Assembly (NCBI GenBank): GCA_029250305.1
Contig: JAQXFM010000121.1
Location: 1 to 28,288 of the forward strand
DNA length: 28,288 nt
DNA from: Candidatus Poseidoniaceae archaeon
GTDB lineage: Archaea > Thermoplasmatota > Poseidoniia > Poseidoniales > Poseidoniaceae
Reading direction: 5' to 3'
Position 1 is the stretch's first letter, and each line of letters begins with the position of its first letter. A program made the position numbers and the translations under genes. A model generated the notes under the pieces. The model had not been told where the DNA came from. It saw only the letters and a program-made list of their open reading frames with translations, and made no database searches. Below are positions 1 to 7,855 of the stretch, piece after piece.

Positions 1-821
1 CCGGCGAGCGCTGAGTTGGAAAGGTCCTGCTCTGATGCATAACTGCAATCTGCGTTAAAATCACCTAAGATCACCAAATCCTCTTCATCGGGGGTGGCTT
101 CCATGTATTCGCTCGCAACAACGCCCAAAGCGTTGATTTCCTCAACAGCTGCAGCAGGCTTTGTGTGGACTGTGATCAGGCTCAAGTCAAAGAGCGTTTG
201 ATTTCCGTTGATGTCCAAAAGGGTGAACCTACCTTGAAACGGCTCCCGTTGAAAATGATCGTTTTCGCTGTCGTTGTACAGGCTTCCGTTTCCAATGGCT
301 TCGAACACTGCGGTGTTGTAGTAGAACGCATACTGCTCTTGCGAGGAGCGATCGTCTTCCTGCAAGCCCGAACGTGGGCTCAGCAACATTGCCCATTCAG
401 TCTCGCTTTGGTTGTTGATCGCATCGAGGAAATCATACGGGACGGTTTGGTCAATGTCTTTGATTTCCTGAACTGCAACAAGGTCGTATCGCAAAACGGT
501 CTCAACAAGCACCGACACGACTTCTGGCTTCCCCATCTTCGTTTCGCCAAACACCTTGATGTTAAACGTCGCAATTCGGGCCACTTCGGACCTGTTGAGT
601 TCAGGGGCGCGAGCTTCGTCACTCGTTGTTTCATTGGATGTTGAATCGTCTTCAACGTCAACCGGCACGGCGACATACACGATTTGTGCTTCGTCCTCAG
701 CGAGCAAGGTTTGGAGGGCAAGCGGCGCTAAGATGAGAATCGCAGCGATACTTAGGCCCTGCAAGTAGCCATCATACTTGCCCATGGACCATGCTGATGC
801 CACTTGCGTATGAAGGTTCAT
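1..821 (-). CDS. Endonuclease/exonuclease/phosphatase (DNase I-like) family protein, 3' end outside window
   Basis: The minus strand is open from an ATG at 821 to the window edge (273 codons, no stop), so the C-terminus is missing. A hydrophobic segment at about residues 21-41 (LQGLSIAAILILAPLALQ) looks like a signal anchor or signal peptide, suggesting action outside the cell or at the membrane surface. It is followed by an acidic Ser/Thr-rich linker and then DNase I-fold motifs in order: IATFNIKVFGETK (metal-binding Asn), DLVAVQEIKD (catalytic Glu of the QE motif), YAFYYN, LSLITVHTKP, and VILGDFNADCSY (GDFN motif). These are hallmarks of Mg-dependent phosphodiesterases of the EEP superfamily, which include secreted DNases. 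The final SDH motif would lie beyond the window. The gene is divergent from the TPR gene at 875, with only 53 bases between. The substrate (DNA, lipid or nucleotide) cannot be told from what is visible. Confidence 0.85.
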   Translation of the reverse strand, partial: MNLHTQVASAWSMGKYDGYLQGLSIAAILILAPLALQTLLAEDEAQIVYVAVPVDVEDDSTSNETTSDEARAPELNRSEVARIATFNIKVFGETKMGKPEVVSVLVETVLRYDLVAVQEIKDIDQTVPYDFLDAINNQSETEWAMLLSPRSGLQEDDRSSQEQYAFYYNTAVFEAIGNGSLYNDSENDHFQREPFQGRFTLLDINGNQTLFDLSLITVHTKPAAAVEEINALGVVASEYMEATPDEEDLVILGDFNADCSYASEQDLSNSALA

Positions 822-874
822 CGAAAGATTGAGCCAAGAGATATGTTCTTGACGCGTGGGCCCAGCGGGGGTTC

Positions 875-1720
875 ATGGACGGCGAGGTTACACCCGAGCA
901 AGCTCGGCGAATCTTGGACATGTTGACTCAAGGCGGGGCAATGGAAGACATCAACACACCTCTTGCGCTCCGTTTGATTCCTCTCGCCTTGGAATTGGAA
1001 GATGAAGCACTCGCGGATCGTTTGTTGCTTCATGCCAAGGAACACGCGGCCGATGAAATCGAATCTGGCTGGGCAATATTTGAAACGCTTAAGATGACAA
1101 ATGCATCCATTGATGAACTGTCTGAACTGACTGCGAAGGCTGAATTGATTGAACAGGGCGAACCTCTTTCCGCTGCGGTTGCTCACCATGTTGCCTTGCT
1201 CCACATGGCGAACGAATCATACGAAGAAGCTCAAATGTTCGCAAGTCGGTCCCTGCGGTTGCGCGAAAAAACCGACGACACAAACGGCATTGTGTATGGA
1301 CTTGCACTTCTGGAAGCATTGGCCAAAAAACAACACCGCCACGAAACGGCACTTGTTCATGCGTCTCGACGGATTGAGTTGCTCATGAAACTCAAGGATG
1401 AAGAGGGGCAAATGGAAGCAATGGCGGACATGGGTCACAGCCAAGCAACGCTCGGACAGTTTGATGCAGCCAAAGATCTCTACACACAATCGCTTGAACT
1501 CGCCGTTGCTCTCGAAGATTTATCCGGTCAACTTGTGGCACGTTGGGGTCTTGCCGACATAGCAGAAATCGAAGAAGATTACGAAACGGCAATGCTCCAA
1601 CTCTCGGATTGCCTGCACGCTTTCATCAACGCTGGTTTGCCAACGCCAATCGCTGTGCGTCAGCGGATTGAAGCCCTTACATCGTTCAACAGTTCTTCGG
1701 GAGAACGAAGCAATTCTTGA
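875..1720 (+). CDS. TPR-like helical repeat protein
   Basis: 281-residue acidic, almost entirely helical protein with no signal peptide or membrane segment. Repeated pairs of amphipathic helices with TPR-like spacing are visible, best around residues 105-135 (SYEEAQMFASRSLRLREKTD), 140-175, 180-215 (FDAAKDLYTQSLELAVALED) and 220-255 (DYETAMLQLSDCLHAFINAG). TPR proteins are protein-binding scaffolds; no enzymatic motif is seen. The ATG at 875 is used because no other in-frame ATG lies close upstream. The stop codon TGA (1718-1720) overlaps a possible TTG start of the next gene, and the downstream genes follow within tens of bases, so it probably leads the operon. The partner is unknown. Confidence 0.8.
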   Translation: MDGEVTPEQARRILDMLTQGGAMEDINTPLALRLIPLALELEDEALADRLLLHAKEHAADEIESGWAIFETLKMTNASIDELSELTAKAELIEQGEPLSAAVAHHVALLHMANESYEEAQMFASRSLRLREKTDDTNGIVYGLALLEALAKKQHRHETALVHASRRIELLMKLKDEEGQMEAMADMGHSQATLGQFDAAKDLYTQSLELAVALEDLSGQLVARWGLADIAEIEEDYETAMLQLSDCLHAFINAGLPTPIAVRQRIEALTSFNSSSGERSNS

Positions 1721-1788
1721 GTGATTTTACAACCAAATCAGCCACACTCGTTATGATGTGCCTCCCACTGGGATGGACGGTGCCACCT

Positions 1789-3036
1789 ATGGACCACGAC
1801 ATCTTCTTCTCAATCAGTCAGACCCCTGACGCAGCGGGCCGTGTGCCGGCTGAAGATGAAATGTTTGCGAACTACTTCCAACAACTTGAGTGCGCAGACA
1901 AGCTCGGCTTCGGCGTTGGATGGATTGCTCAGGCCCATCTTTCCACTGATACTCAGAAGAGCAATTCACGCCCAGTCGTCCCTCACTGGCAAGGTGAAGT
2001 CGGTCTTTGCACAGATTTCCCCCAACTCGCCATGGAATCATTTCGCAGAACCAGTTCAATCGAAATTGGGAGTGCAGTCATGGCGATTCTTGCCGCAGGT
2101 GGGCCAATTGCACAAGCAGAGCGGATCGCCAACACGCTTCACCTCCACGGGATGAACCAAGACGAGCACCGAAAACTGCACGTTGGTTTCTCGGCAGGTC
2201 GGTTCGAATTTATGGCCCGACCTTACGGCATCGTTCCTCGAAACGCTGTTGAAGAAGCAGCATGGCCTGCTCTCCGCGGACAAATATTCATGGAAGCGGG
2301 TGAGATTTTCCTTCGCCTGCTTCGTGGTGACGTGGTCAACTCAGAATCCACTTACGCCACGGTCTTGACCAGAGCAAACTTCCGTTCTGATGACGATTGG
2401 CAACGTGTGCAGGAAGCGGCTTTTGAGTTTGAAGGACTCGACGCTTTGCCTGACGAAGTTCCTATTCCAAAGCGGTATGTCTTCGAGGATTTGAAAATCG
2501 TTCCCAACACCTTCCGGAGGGACTTGTTGGAATTGGTTGCAGGCACGCACGATCCTCGGGCCCAAACATTCCTCAATTCATTCCTGCCTGTCAAGGTCTT
2601 CAATTTGTCAATCACAAAACCGGAAGTTATCGAATCCACTCATGAACGGATGTCGACCGTTTTTCACCAAGACGGCGGAGAATGGCAACGACGTGACATG
2701 CCTCGCACTTCGTTTGTGTTTCTCAACGCCGAACCTGGCCTGACATCGGAAGAACAGAGTGAAGCCGCAAACCGTGAGGCAAAAGCCGCTCTGGGTGCGT
2801 ATTGGAAAGCGCTCGAGGGTACGATTGACCCGTCTAAGGTATCGAACGCCGCCAACAATGCACTGATCGGCAATGCTCAAGAAGTTGCACAACAAATCAC
2901 CGAACGCTTCCATCCCGAAGATCGGATCATGGCTTGGTTTGATTTCTTCAATCACGACTCCGACCGTGTCTGCAGGGACATGACTGCCTACATGGAACAG
3001 GTTGTTCCGCTTGTCGATGCCTCAATGGCCAACTAA
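1789..3036 (+). CDS. Luciferase-like flavin-dependent monooxygenase (LLM class)
   Basis: 415-residue protein resembling the bacterial-luciferase/alkanal monooxygenase superfamily, two-component enzymes that use reduced FMN (or F420 in some archaea) and O2 to hydroxylate or cleave organic substrates. Visible family features are the N-terminal strand HDIFFSISQTPD, the segment LGFGVGWIAQAHLS (the luciferase-type EH/AE-H region after helix 1), IEIGSAVMAILAAGGPIAQAERIANTLHLH (the typical 'G...P...AE..A.LD..S.GR' region) and LHVGFSAGRFEF (phosphate-binding stretch). The ATG at 1789 is preferred over the in-frame TTG at 1717 or ATG at 1753 because family similarity begins there and a GGTG lies about 8 bases upstream. 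It lies 9 bases before the amidohydrolase gene. A role as a hydroxylase feeding the aminoaromatic pathway nearby is conjecture; the substrate is not readable from the sequence. Confidence 0.85.
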   Translation: MDHDIFFSISQTPDAAGRVPAEDEMFANYFQQLECADKLGFGVGWIAQAHLSTDTQKSNSRPVVPHWQGEVGLCTDFPQLAMESFRRTSSIEIGSAVMAILAAGGPIAQAERIANTLHLHGMNQDEHRKLHVGFSAGRFEFMARPYGIVPRNAVEEAAWPALRGQIFMEAGEIFLRLLRGDVVNSESTYATVLTRANFRSDDDWQRVQEAAFEFEGLDALPDEVPIPKRYVFEDLKIVPNTFRRDLLELVAGTHDPRAQTFLNSFLPVKVFNLSITKPEVIESTHERMSTVFHQDGGEWQRRDMPRTSFVFLNAEPGLTSEEQSEAANREAKAALGAYWKALEGTIDPSKVSNAANNALIGNAQEVAQQITERFHPEDRIMAWFDFFNHDSDRVCRDMTAYMEQVVPLVDASMAN

Positions 3037-3045
3037 GGTGATGCT

Positions 3046-4161
3046 ATGCCAATTGAACACGACACACCTTCAGCAGTGGAACCGGGTCGTCCGGGAAGCG
3101 CGCTCTATCCAAAAAGCCCGTTGGGTGAACGTGTGGAGGGAATTCCTACTGGGCGAGAAGTCGCATGGGAACCACTGGTGGACTACCGAAGAAACGGTGT
3201 TTCCGAAACCACAATACACGGTGCTGTGGCTTGGGCTCATGGCGATGAAGTGATTCATTCCTTCGGAGGAAACGTGCTTTGCTATGGACGCTCGATGATG
3301 AAGCCGTTTATGTTGAAGGCGTTCACAAAAGAATTGGAAGATACAACATGGGAACAAAAAGCGATTGCCGTTGCCTCTCACAATGGCGACACAGAACACG
3401 TGGCAGCTGCTCAATCACTTTTGGCTGAGGCGGAATGGCCGCTCATGCTCACACCCCTCGATGTGCCATTGATTCAATTTGGCCGTCAAGTCCGACGCCC
3501 TCGACGGTGGTTTCACACATGCTCGGGTGAACATGCTGCAATCCTTCACGGATGCAGGAAAAAGGGATGGAACCGAGCTGGATACACATTGCCAACTCAC
3601 GAAGTGTTCCACGCCTACATGGAACAAATCCGCACCTATCTCGGTCCGGATTGGACACCATTGCGTGTTGCGAAAGACGGCTGTGGATTGCCAACGGTTT
3701 CCAACACCGTTGCAGAATTGGCACAAATCTATGCAGGTTTGGTTCGGGACAAGGACGATGATTGGATCTGGGAAGCGATGGTCCGTCACCCCGATCTTGT
3801 GGGTGGATTCAATCGCTTGGATTCAACGGTTCTGAAAGCTGGTGAAGGGAAAGTCATCGCAAAGGAAGGCGCAGATGGTCTTCTTGGGCTTGCGATTGAA
3901 CATCCTGACTATCCAAAGGGGCTCGGAATTGTTGTGAAAATTGCACATGGCTGGAATTCTCAAGCAACCTGGTATGTGGCAAGAGCAGTGTTGGGTGTGC
4001 TTGGTATTAACCTGCGAAATCCATATCCTCTCCACCGTCAGAAAGCATTCATTGTGCCGGGGATTGTTCCACCGCAGTACCTTGAGGTCTTGGAAACATT
4101 ACCCACTTGGGATGAATGGGACCCAGATGAAGACCGTTGGCTCTACGATGTGGAGATGTAA
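3046..4161 (+). CDS. Asparaginase II-like amidohydrolase
   Basis: 371 residues, similar to the Asparaginase_II family (Pfam PF06089; ReAV-type thermolabile L-asparaginases), cytoplasmic Ser/Lys-dependent amidases. Family blocks seen: YRRNGVSETTIHGAVAW near residue 47, S83-MM-K86 (the SxxK pair), VASHNGD with S111, HTCSGEH with C159, KKGWNRAGYTLPTHEVF, and DGCGLPTVSNTVAELA with C213. In ReAV, as I recall, zinc is held by two Cys and the Lys of the CSGK motif; here both Cys remain but the Lys position is Glu162 (CSGE), so metal binding or specificity may differ. The start has GGTGAT 5 bases upstream, and the stop is 2 bases before the aldehyde dehydrogenase start. The same operon carries a flavin monooxygenase and a muconate-semialdehyde-type dehydrogenase, so a non-asparagine amide substrate is possible. 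Confidence 0.85.
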   Translation: MPIEHDTPSAVEPGRPGSALYPKSPLGERVEGIPTGREVAWEPLVDYRRNGVSETTIHGAVAWAHGDEVIHSFGGNVLCYGRSMMKPFMLKAFTKELEDTTWEQKAIAVASHNGDTEHVAAAQSLLAEAEWPLMLTPLDVPLIQFGRQVRRPRRWFHTCSGEHAAILHGCRKKGWNRAGYTLPTHEVFHAYMEQIRTYLGPDWTPLRVAKDGCGLPTVSNTVAELAQIYAGLVRDKDDDWIWEAMVRHPDLVGGFNRLDSTVLKAGEGKVIAKEGADGLLGLAIEHPDYPKGLGIVVKIAHGWNSQATWYVARAVLGVLGINLRNPYPLHRQKAFIVPGIVPPQYLEVLETLPTWDEWDPDEDRWLYDVEM

Positions 4162-4163
4162 TC

Positions 4164-5627
4164 ATGAAAAAACTCATGAATTACATCGATGGTTCCTTTG
4201 TACCTGCTCAGTCTGGTGACACCATCGAAGATATCAACCCGGCAACAGGGATGGTCATCGCTCATATTCCCCGCTCCACAAAGGCTGATGTGGAACACGC
4301 TGCTGCCTCAGCCAAATCTGCCCAAGCAGATTGGAACGCTCTCCCCCTCGACCAGCGTGCTGATTGGTTGGACGCCATCGCCGATGCATTGCAAGCCAAG
4401 CATGAAGCCATTGCTCAGGCTGAATCGCTTGACACTGGAAAGCCAATTTCTCTGGCGCGAAGGGTCGACGCAACGAGGTCAGTCGACAACTTTCGTTTCT
4501 TTGCAGATTTTGCCAGAAAGCAAGAACCAATGACGTTCGAAATGAGCGACGCAATGAACATTGTTCATCGCAATGGTTTGGGTGTTGTCGGCTTGATCAC
4601 ACCATGGAACTTGCCGTTGTACCTCATGTCGTGGAAGGTCGCTCCTGCATTGCTCATGGGCAACTCCATTGTCGCCAAACCGAGCGAAATGACACCGCTC
4701 ACAGCAAACATTCTCGCAGAAACATTGGATGAGTTAAATCTCCCCCGTGGCGTGTTCAATCTTGTTCATGGTCTCGGTCCGGAAGTTGGTCAAAGCATTC
4801 TGGAGCATCCGCTGATCAACGGCATCTCGTTCACAGGCGGTACAGCAACTGGACGGATTGTCGCTGCCACCGCTGCACCCATGTTCAAGAAACTCTCTTT
4901 AGAATTGGGCGGTAAAAATGCCACAATTATCCTTGAAGACGCTGACCTTGACCAAGCGGTTCAAGGGGCGGTTAAAGCGGCGTTTACGAACTCCGGACAA
5001 GTCTGCTTGTGTGGCTCAAGAATCATGGTTCATGCCTCGATTGCAGATGAGTTCATCGAACGCTTTGTCGAAAAAGTAGCCGCCATGCGCATTGGCGAGC
5101 CAAGCGACGACGCCACACAAATTGGAACCGTCATCTCAATCGATCATCTTGAGAAGGTCGAATCTTACATCAATTTAGCCATTGAAGAAGGCGGGACCAT
5201 TCTTACTGGTGGCACTCGATTGATGATGGGCGGTGTTGGACCAACGCCTGAAGGAGCCTATCTCGCTCCGACCGTCATCGGTGGATTGAGTCATTTATCC
5301 CGCTGCGCTACCGAGGAAATTTTTGGTCCTGTCGTAACCCTTCATACCTTTGATAGCCTTGATGAAGCAACCGAAATGGCGAACGCTACAGAATATGGAC
5401 TGGCTGGTTCGATTTGGACTCGAGATATCGAAGTGGGCAAGGCTTTGGCGAAAACAATCGACACTGGCATTGTTTGGATCAACACATGGTTGCATCGCGA
5501 CCTTCGCACTCCGTTTGGTGGAGTGAAGCATTCTGGCGTTGGACGCGAAGGCGGTCAATGGTCCCTTGGCTTCTTTTCGGAAACCACAAACATCTGCGTC
5601 ATGAATCCTCGAGAACTCGGTGATTGA
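4164..5627 (+). CDS. amnC: 2-aminomuconate / 2-hydroxymuconate semialdehyde dehydrogenase-type ALDH
   Basis: 487-residue NAD(P)-dependent aldehyde dehydrogenase, complete. Motifs in order: LITPWNLPLYLMSWK, VAKPSEMTP (cofactor Lys), FTGGTATGR (NAD binding), LSLELGGKNA (catalytic Glu), FTNSGQVCLCGSR (catalytic Cys within the CLCGSR sequence typical of the muconate-semialdehyde group), EEIFGPV, and the C-terminal block WINTWLHRDLRTPFGGVKHSGVGREGG. This last block, with RDLRTPFGG, is characteristic of 2-hydroxymuconic and 2-aminomuconic 6-semialdehyde dehydrogenases (AmnC/NbaE/ALDH8 group). The expected reaction is oxidation of the ring-cleavage aldehyde to 2-aminomuconate or 2-hydroxymuconate. 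ATG 4164 is chosen because family alignment begins with NYIDGSF and GGAGATG lies upstream. The aminophenol-type dioxygenase and RidA domain about 2.2 kb downstream support the 2-amino substrate. Confidence 0.9.
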   Translation: MKKLMNYIDGSFVPAQSGDTIEDINPATGMVIAHIPRSTKADVEHAAASAKSAQADWNALPLDQRADWLDAIADALQAKHEAIAQAESLDTGKPISLARRVDATRSVDNFRFFADFARKQEPMTFEMSDAMNIVHRNGLGVVGLITPWNLPLYLMSWKVAPALLMGNSIVAKPSEMTPLTANILAETLDELNLPRGVFNLVHGLGPEVGQSILEHPLINGISFTGGTATGRIVAATAAPMFKKLSLELGGKNATIILEDADLDQAVQGAVKAAFTNSGQVCLCGSRIMVHASIADEFIERFVEKVAAMRIGEPSDDATQIGTVISIDHLEKVESYINLAIEEGGTILTGGTRLMMGGVGPTPEGAYLAPTVIGGLSHLSRCATEEIFGPVVTLHTFDSLDEATEMANATEYGLAGSIWTRDIEVGKALAKTIDTGIVWINTWLHRDLRTPFGGVKHSGVGREGGQWSLGFFSETTNICVMNPRELGD

Positions 5628-5665
5628 GAACACATCTTCAAAAGCAGACCATCCGTTTAGAGACC

Positions 5666-6397
5666 ATGACAGAGCAAGCATCGCTTCCACTCTTTGTTCT
5701 CCCAATGGTCCTCATGCCAGGTGAAGTTCAGGAACTCCGAGTCTTCGAACCACGCTATCGGCAGATGTTGGATGACTGCTTACTCGACAACAAAAATTTC
5801 GGGCTCGTAATGAACGACCCATTTGAACCTAGCAACCACTGGGATGGCCCAAGAACGCATGGCTGTGAGGCAGAAATTCTTGAGCATGACACCAAAGGAA
5901 GCAACCACTTCATTTCGATTGTCGGACGGCGAAGATTCACGGTCGAGAACGTCATACCTCCCGCACTTCCTCCTTTTGATCACCCCGAAATGGCCTTACT
6001 CACGAACGACGACGGCATGTATCCAGATTTGCAAACATTGCTCGAACACATTCCCGACGCAGCAACGCATCACAAACTGTACATCTCAGGCAGCGTACGC
6101 TTTCAAGAAGATACCACGCCAACCACGCCCGCCCACCAAAAAATGCTCAAAGAGGTTCTAAATGGCGTTCTCAACCGAATTGGGGCCGTCCTTCGCATCG
6201 ATGAGCAAATCCTGGACACTTGGGTGGCTGAGCGCGTTGACAATGTGATCGATGAAGACCCAAATTCTGTATTTACTGTTGCAGCTCTTGTGCTCAATGG
6301 ACTTGAATCCAAACAACAAATCCTTGCATGCGCTGATGCAGAAGAAGCACTTGCTGAATTGATGCATCAACTGTCTGCATCATACGAGGAAGAATAG
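5666..6397 (+). CDS. Stand-alone LON substrate-binding (LAN) domain protein
   Basis: 243-residue protein whose first ~190 residues match the N-terminal substrate-recognition domain of Lon proteases (PF02190): [29 protein letters not shown], then FGLVM near residue 45, followed by a strand-rich segment ([13 protein letters not shown]) and a helical C-terminal part with [18 protein letters not shown]. There is no AAA+ ATPase or Ser-Lys protease domain, so it is not a protease. Stand-alone LON-domain proteins occur in bacteria and archaea and presumably act as peptide-binding adaptors or chaperone-like proteins. ATG 5666 is preferred over the overlapping TTG at 5624 because the domain starts right after it. 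Its client is unknown; it lies between the ALDH and panB in the same operon. Confidence 0.82.
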   Translation: MTEQASLPLFVLPMVLMPGEVQELRVFEPRYRQMLDDCLLDNKNFGLVMNDPFEPSNHWDGPRTHGCEAEILEHDTKGSNHFISIVGRRRFTVENVIPPALPPFDHPEMALLTNDDGMYPDLQTLLEHIPDAATHHKLYISGSVRFQEDTTPTTPAHQKMLKEVLNGVLNRIGAVLRIDEQILDTWVAERVDNVIDEDPNSVFTVAALVLNGLESKQQILACADAEEALAELMHQLSASYEEE

Positions 6398-6449
6398 CAA
6401 TACATTCCACCTGCGAGGGTTTCAAAACACAAGTGACGGTGGAAGGACC

Positions 6450-7271
6450 ATGTCCGTACATGGCAAAGCACGCAAGGTCACGACACATACGCTTCTCGAG
6501 ATGAAGCGTGCTGATGAAAAAATCACCATGCTAACAGCGTATGATTATTCATTGGCTAAACTTGTCGATCAAGCGGGCGTTGACGTCATTCTCGTGGGCG
6601 ATTCCGCCTCCAACGTGATGGCTGGGCAAGTCACCACCGTACCTATGACACTGGACCACATGATTTACCATGCTCAATGCGTTCAACGAGCCGTTGACCG
6701 TGCACTCATCGTGGTCGACATGCCGTTTGGAACCTATCAGGGAAATTCGGCTATTGCACTTGAATCTGCTATTCGAATTATGAAAGAAGCAGAAGGCCAC
6801 GCTGTAAAACTCGAGGGCGGGTCTGAGATCATCCAATCCATCGAGCGGATTTTGACTGCTGGAATTCCTGTCATGGGTCACCTTGGATTGACTCCTCAGT
6901 CGATCTACAAGTTTGGCACATACACCGTTCGAGCAAAAGAAGAGGAAGAGGCTGAGAAACTCATTGCAGACGCAAAGTTGCTCGAAGCCGCCGGATGCTT
7001 CGGGATCGTGCTGGAAAAGATTCCACGTGAACTGGCAAAGCGAGTCAGCGAATCGATTTCGATTCCAACAATTGGCATTGGCGCCGGTCCAGATTGCGAT
7101 GGACAGGTGCTTGTCCTTCATGACCTCCTTGGCATCACGATGGATTTTTCTCCAAGGTTTTTGCGACGCTACCTCAACCTCGCTGAGGACATTAACGGTG
7201 CAATCACTTCCTACTGTGAGGATGTTCGGTCTGGTGATTTCCCCAATGATTCGGAAAGCTACACTTCATGA
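6450..7271 (+). CDS. panB: 3-methyl-2-oxobutanoate hydroxymethyltransferase
   Basis: 273 residues, full length for PanB (ketopantoate hydroxymethyltransferase), which transfers a hydroxymethyl group from 5,10-methylene-THF to 2-oxoisovalerate in pantothenate/CoA synthesis. A decameric (beta/alpha)8 enzyme in the cytoplasm. Seen: [30 protein letters not shown] (metal-binding Asp), [10 protein letters not shown] (second metal Asp), AVKLEGG (Lys and Glu of the active site), [16 protein letters not shown] (catalytic Glu) and [22 protein letters not shown]. The start has GGTGGAAGG just upstream. The end overlaps the convergent membrane gene by 6 bases (the palindrome TCATGA holds both stops). FolD, which supplies one-carbon units, is at 17.6 kb in this window, but no other pan gene is present. 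Confidence 0.97.
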   Translation: MSVHGKARKVTTHTLLEMKRADEKITMLTAYDYSLAKLVDQAGVDVILVGDSASNVMAGQVTTVPMTLDHMIYHAQCVQRAVDRALIVVDMPFGTYQGNSAIALESAIRIMKEAEGHAVKLEGGSEIIQSIERILTAGIPVMGHLGLTPQSIYKFGTYTVRAKEEEEAEKLIADAKLLEAAGCFGIVLEKIPRELAKRVSESISIPTIGIGAGPDCDGQVLVLHDLLGITMDFSPRFLRRYLNLAEDINGAITSYCEDVRSGDFPNDSESYTS

Positions 7272-7754
7272 GATTGTGTTGTAAACTGCCACTGCACCAG
7301 CAAAGGCGCCTAGATCGATGCCCATAGCGTGCCAGATCCCGTAACTAAAGGGAGGCAATTGCTTTCGACCCCAGATCATGGAAAGGCTTCCCCATGCCAG
7401 CAGTATGGCGTACATCCCACAGAAAAGGGCGCCCCATCCTGAGAGCCACACGATGCACAGTGGGAGGGCAAGGACTGCAAATCCAAATGTGTATTCGAGG
7501 CATCGCTCAAACGAGGTGTGAACCAAAATCCGGTACATCAACGGCGTGAGAGCGAGCACCACAAGCAACGCGAATTGCGGCGGATTTGGTGTGAACACAG
7601 ACTCGAAGGCGGGAATGCCATACACCTGCCATCCGCTACCAACGGCTGCACCAACCAGAGCAGGTGTCAAGATGTGCTTCGTCCCCGTCATCAGGTCTTG
7701 CTTGAGGGAAACGGGGTTGGGCGCTTCCAGCGGGAGCGTCACGGATTCCTCCAT
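7266..7754 (-). CDS. Small multi-pass membrane protein of unknown function
   Basis: 162 residues with a hydrophilic N-terminus (about 25 residues) and four to five hydrophobic segments: about 27-48 ([20 protein letters not shown]), 60-78 ([18 protein letters not shown]), 90-110 ([18 protein letters not shown]), 112-130 ([20 protein letters not shown]) and 143-160 ([19 protein letters not shown]). No conserved enzymatic motif recognised. It is the only minus-strand gene between two plus-strand catabolic blocks, divergent from the dioxygenase gene and convergent with panB. Position alone would allow an uptake or sensing role, but nothing in the protein shows that. The family was not identified. 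Confidence 0.75.
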   Translation of the reverse strand: MEESVTLPLEAPNPVSLKQDLMTGTKHILTPALVGAAVGSGWQVYGIPAFESVFTPNPPQFALLVVLALTPLMYRILVHTSFERCLEYTFGFAVLALPLCIVWLSGWGALFCGMYAILLAWGSLSMIWGRKQLPPFSYGIWHAMGIDLGAFAGAVAVYNTIS

Positions 7755-7825
7755 GGCTACCCCAACTCGCCGTCTTGTTTGAGTCTTGGGTCCATTGCTT
7801 TGTGTTTGGCCTGAACGCCGATGCC

Positions 7826-7831
7826 GATATA
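7826..7831 (+). promoter_or_regulatory. Candidate TATA box for a leaderless dioxygenase transcript
   Basis: GATATA is centred 27-28 bases before the ATG at 7856, which is the distance from TATA box to transcription start in archaea. No purine-rich ribosome binding site precedes this ATG (the bases are CTTGGCTTGTATT), so transcription starting at the ATG (leaderless) would fit. An 8-base palindrome AAGCGCTT (7838-7845) lies between TATA and start and could be an operator half. Weak evidence from sequence alone. Confidence 0.35.
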
Positions 7832-7855
7832 GCCGTTAAGCGCTTGGCTTGTATT

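Noticed and set aside
6549..7121. 190-codon open frame on the minus strand opposite panB
   Set aside because: It is a shadow of the panB reading frame, with no recognised similarity, start signal or coding logic; panB is clearly the real gene.
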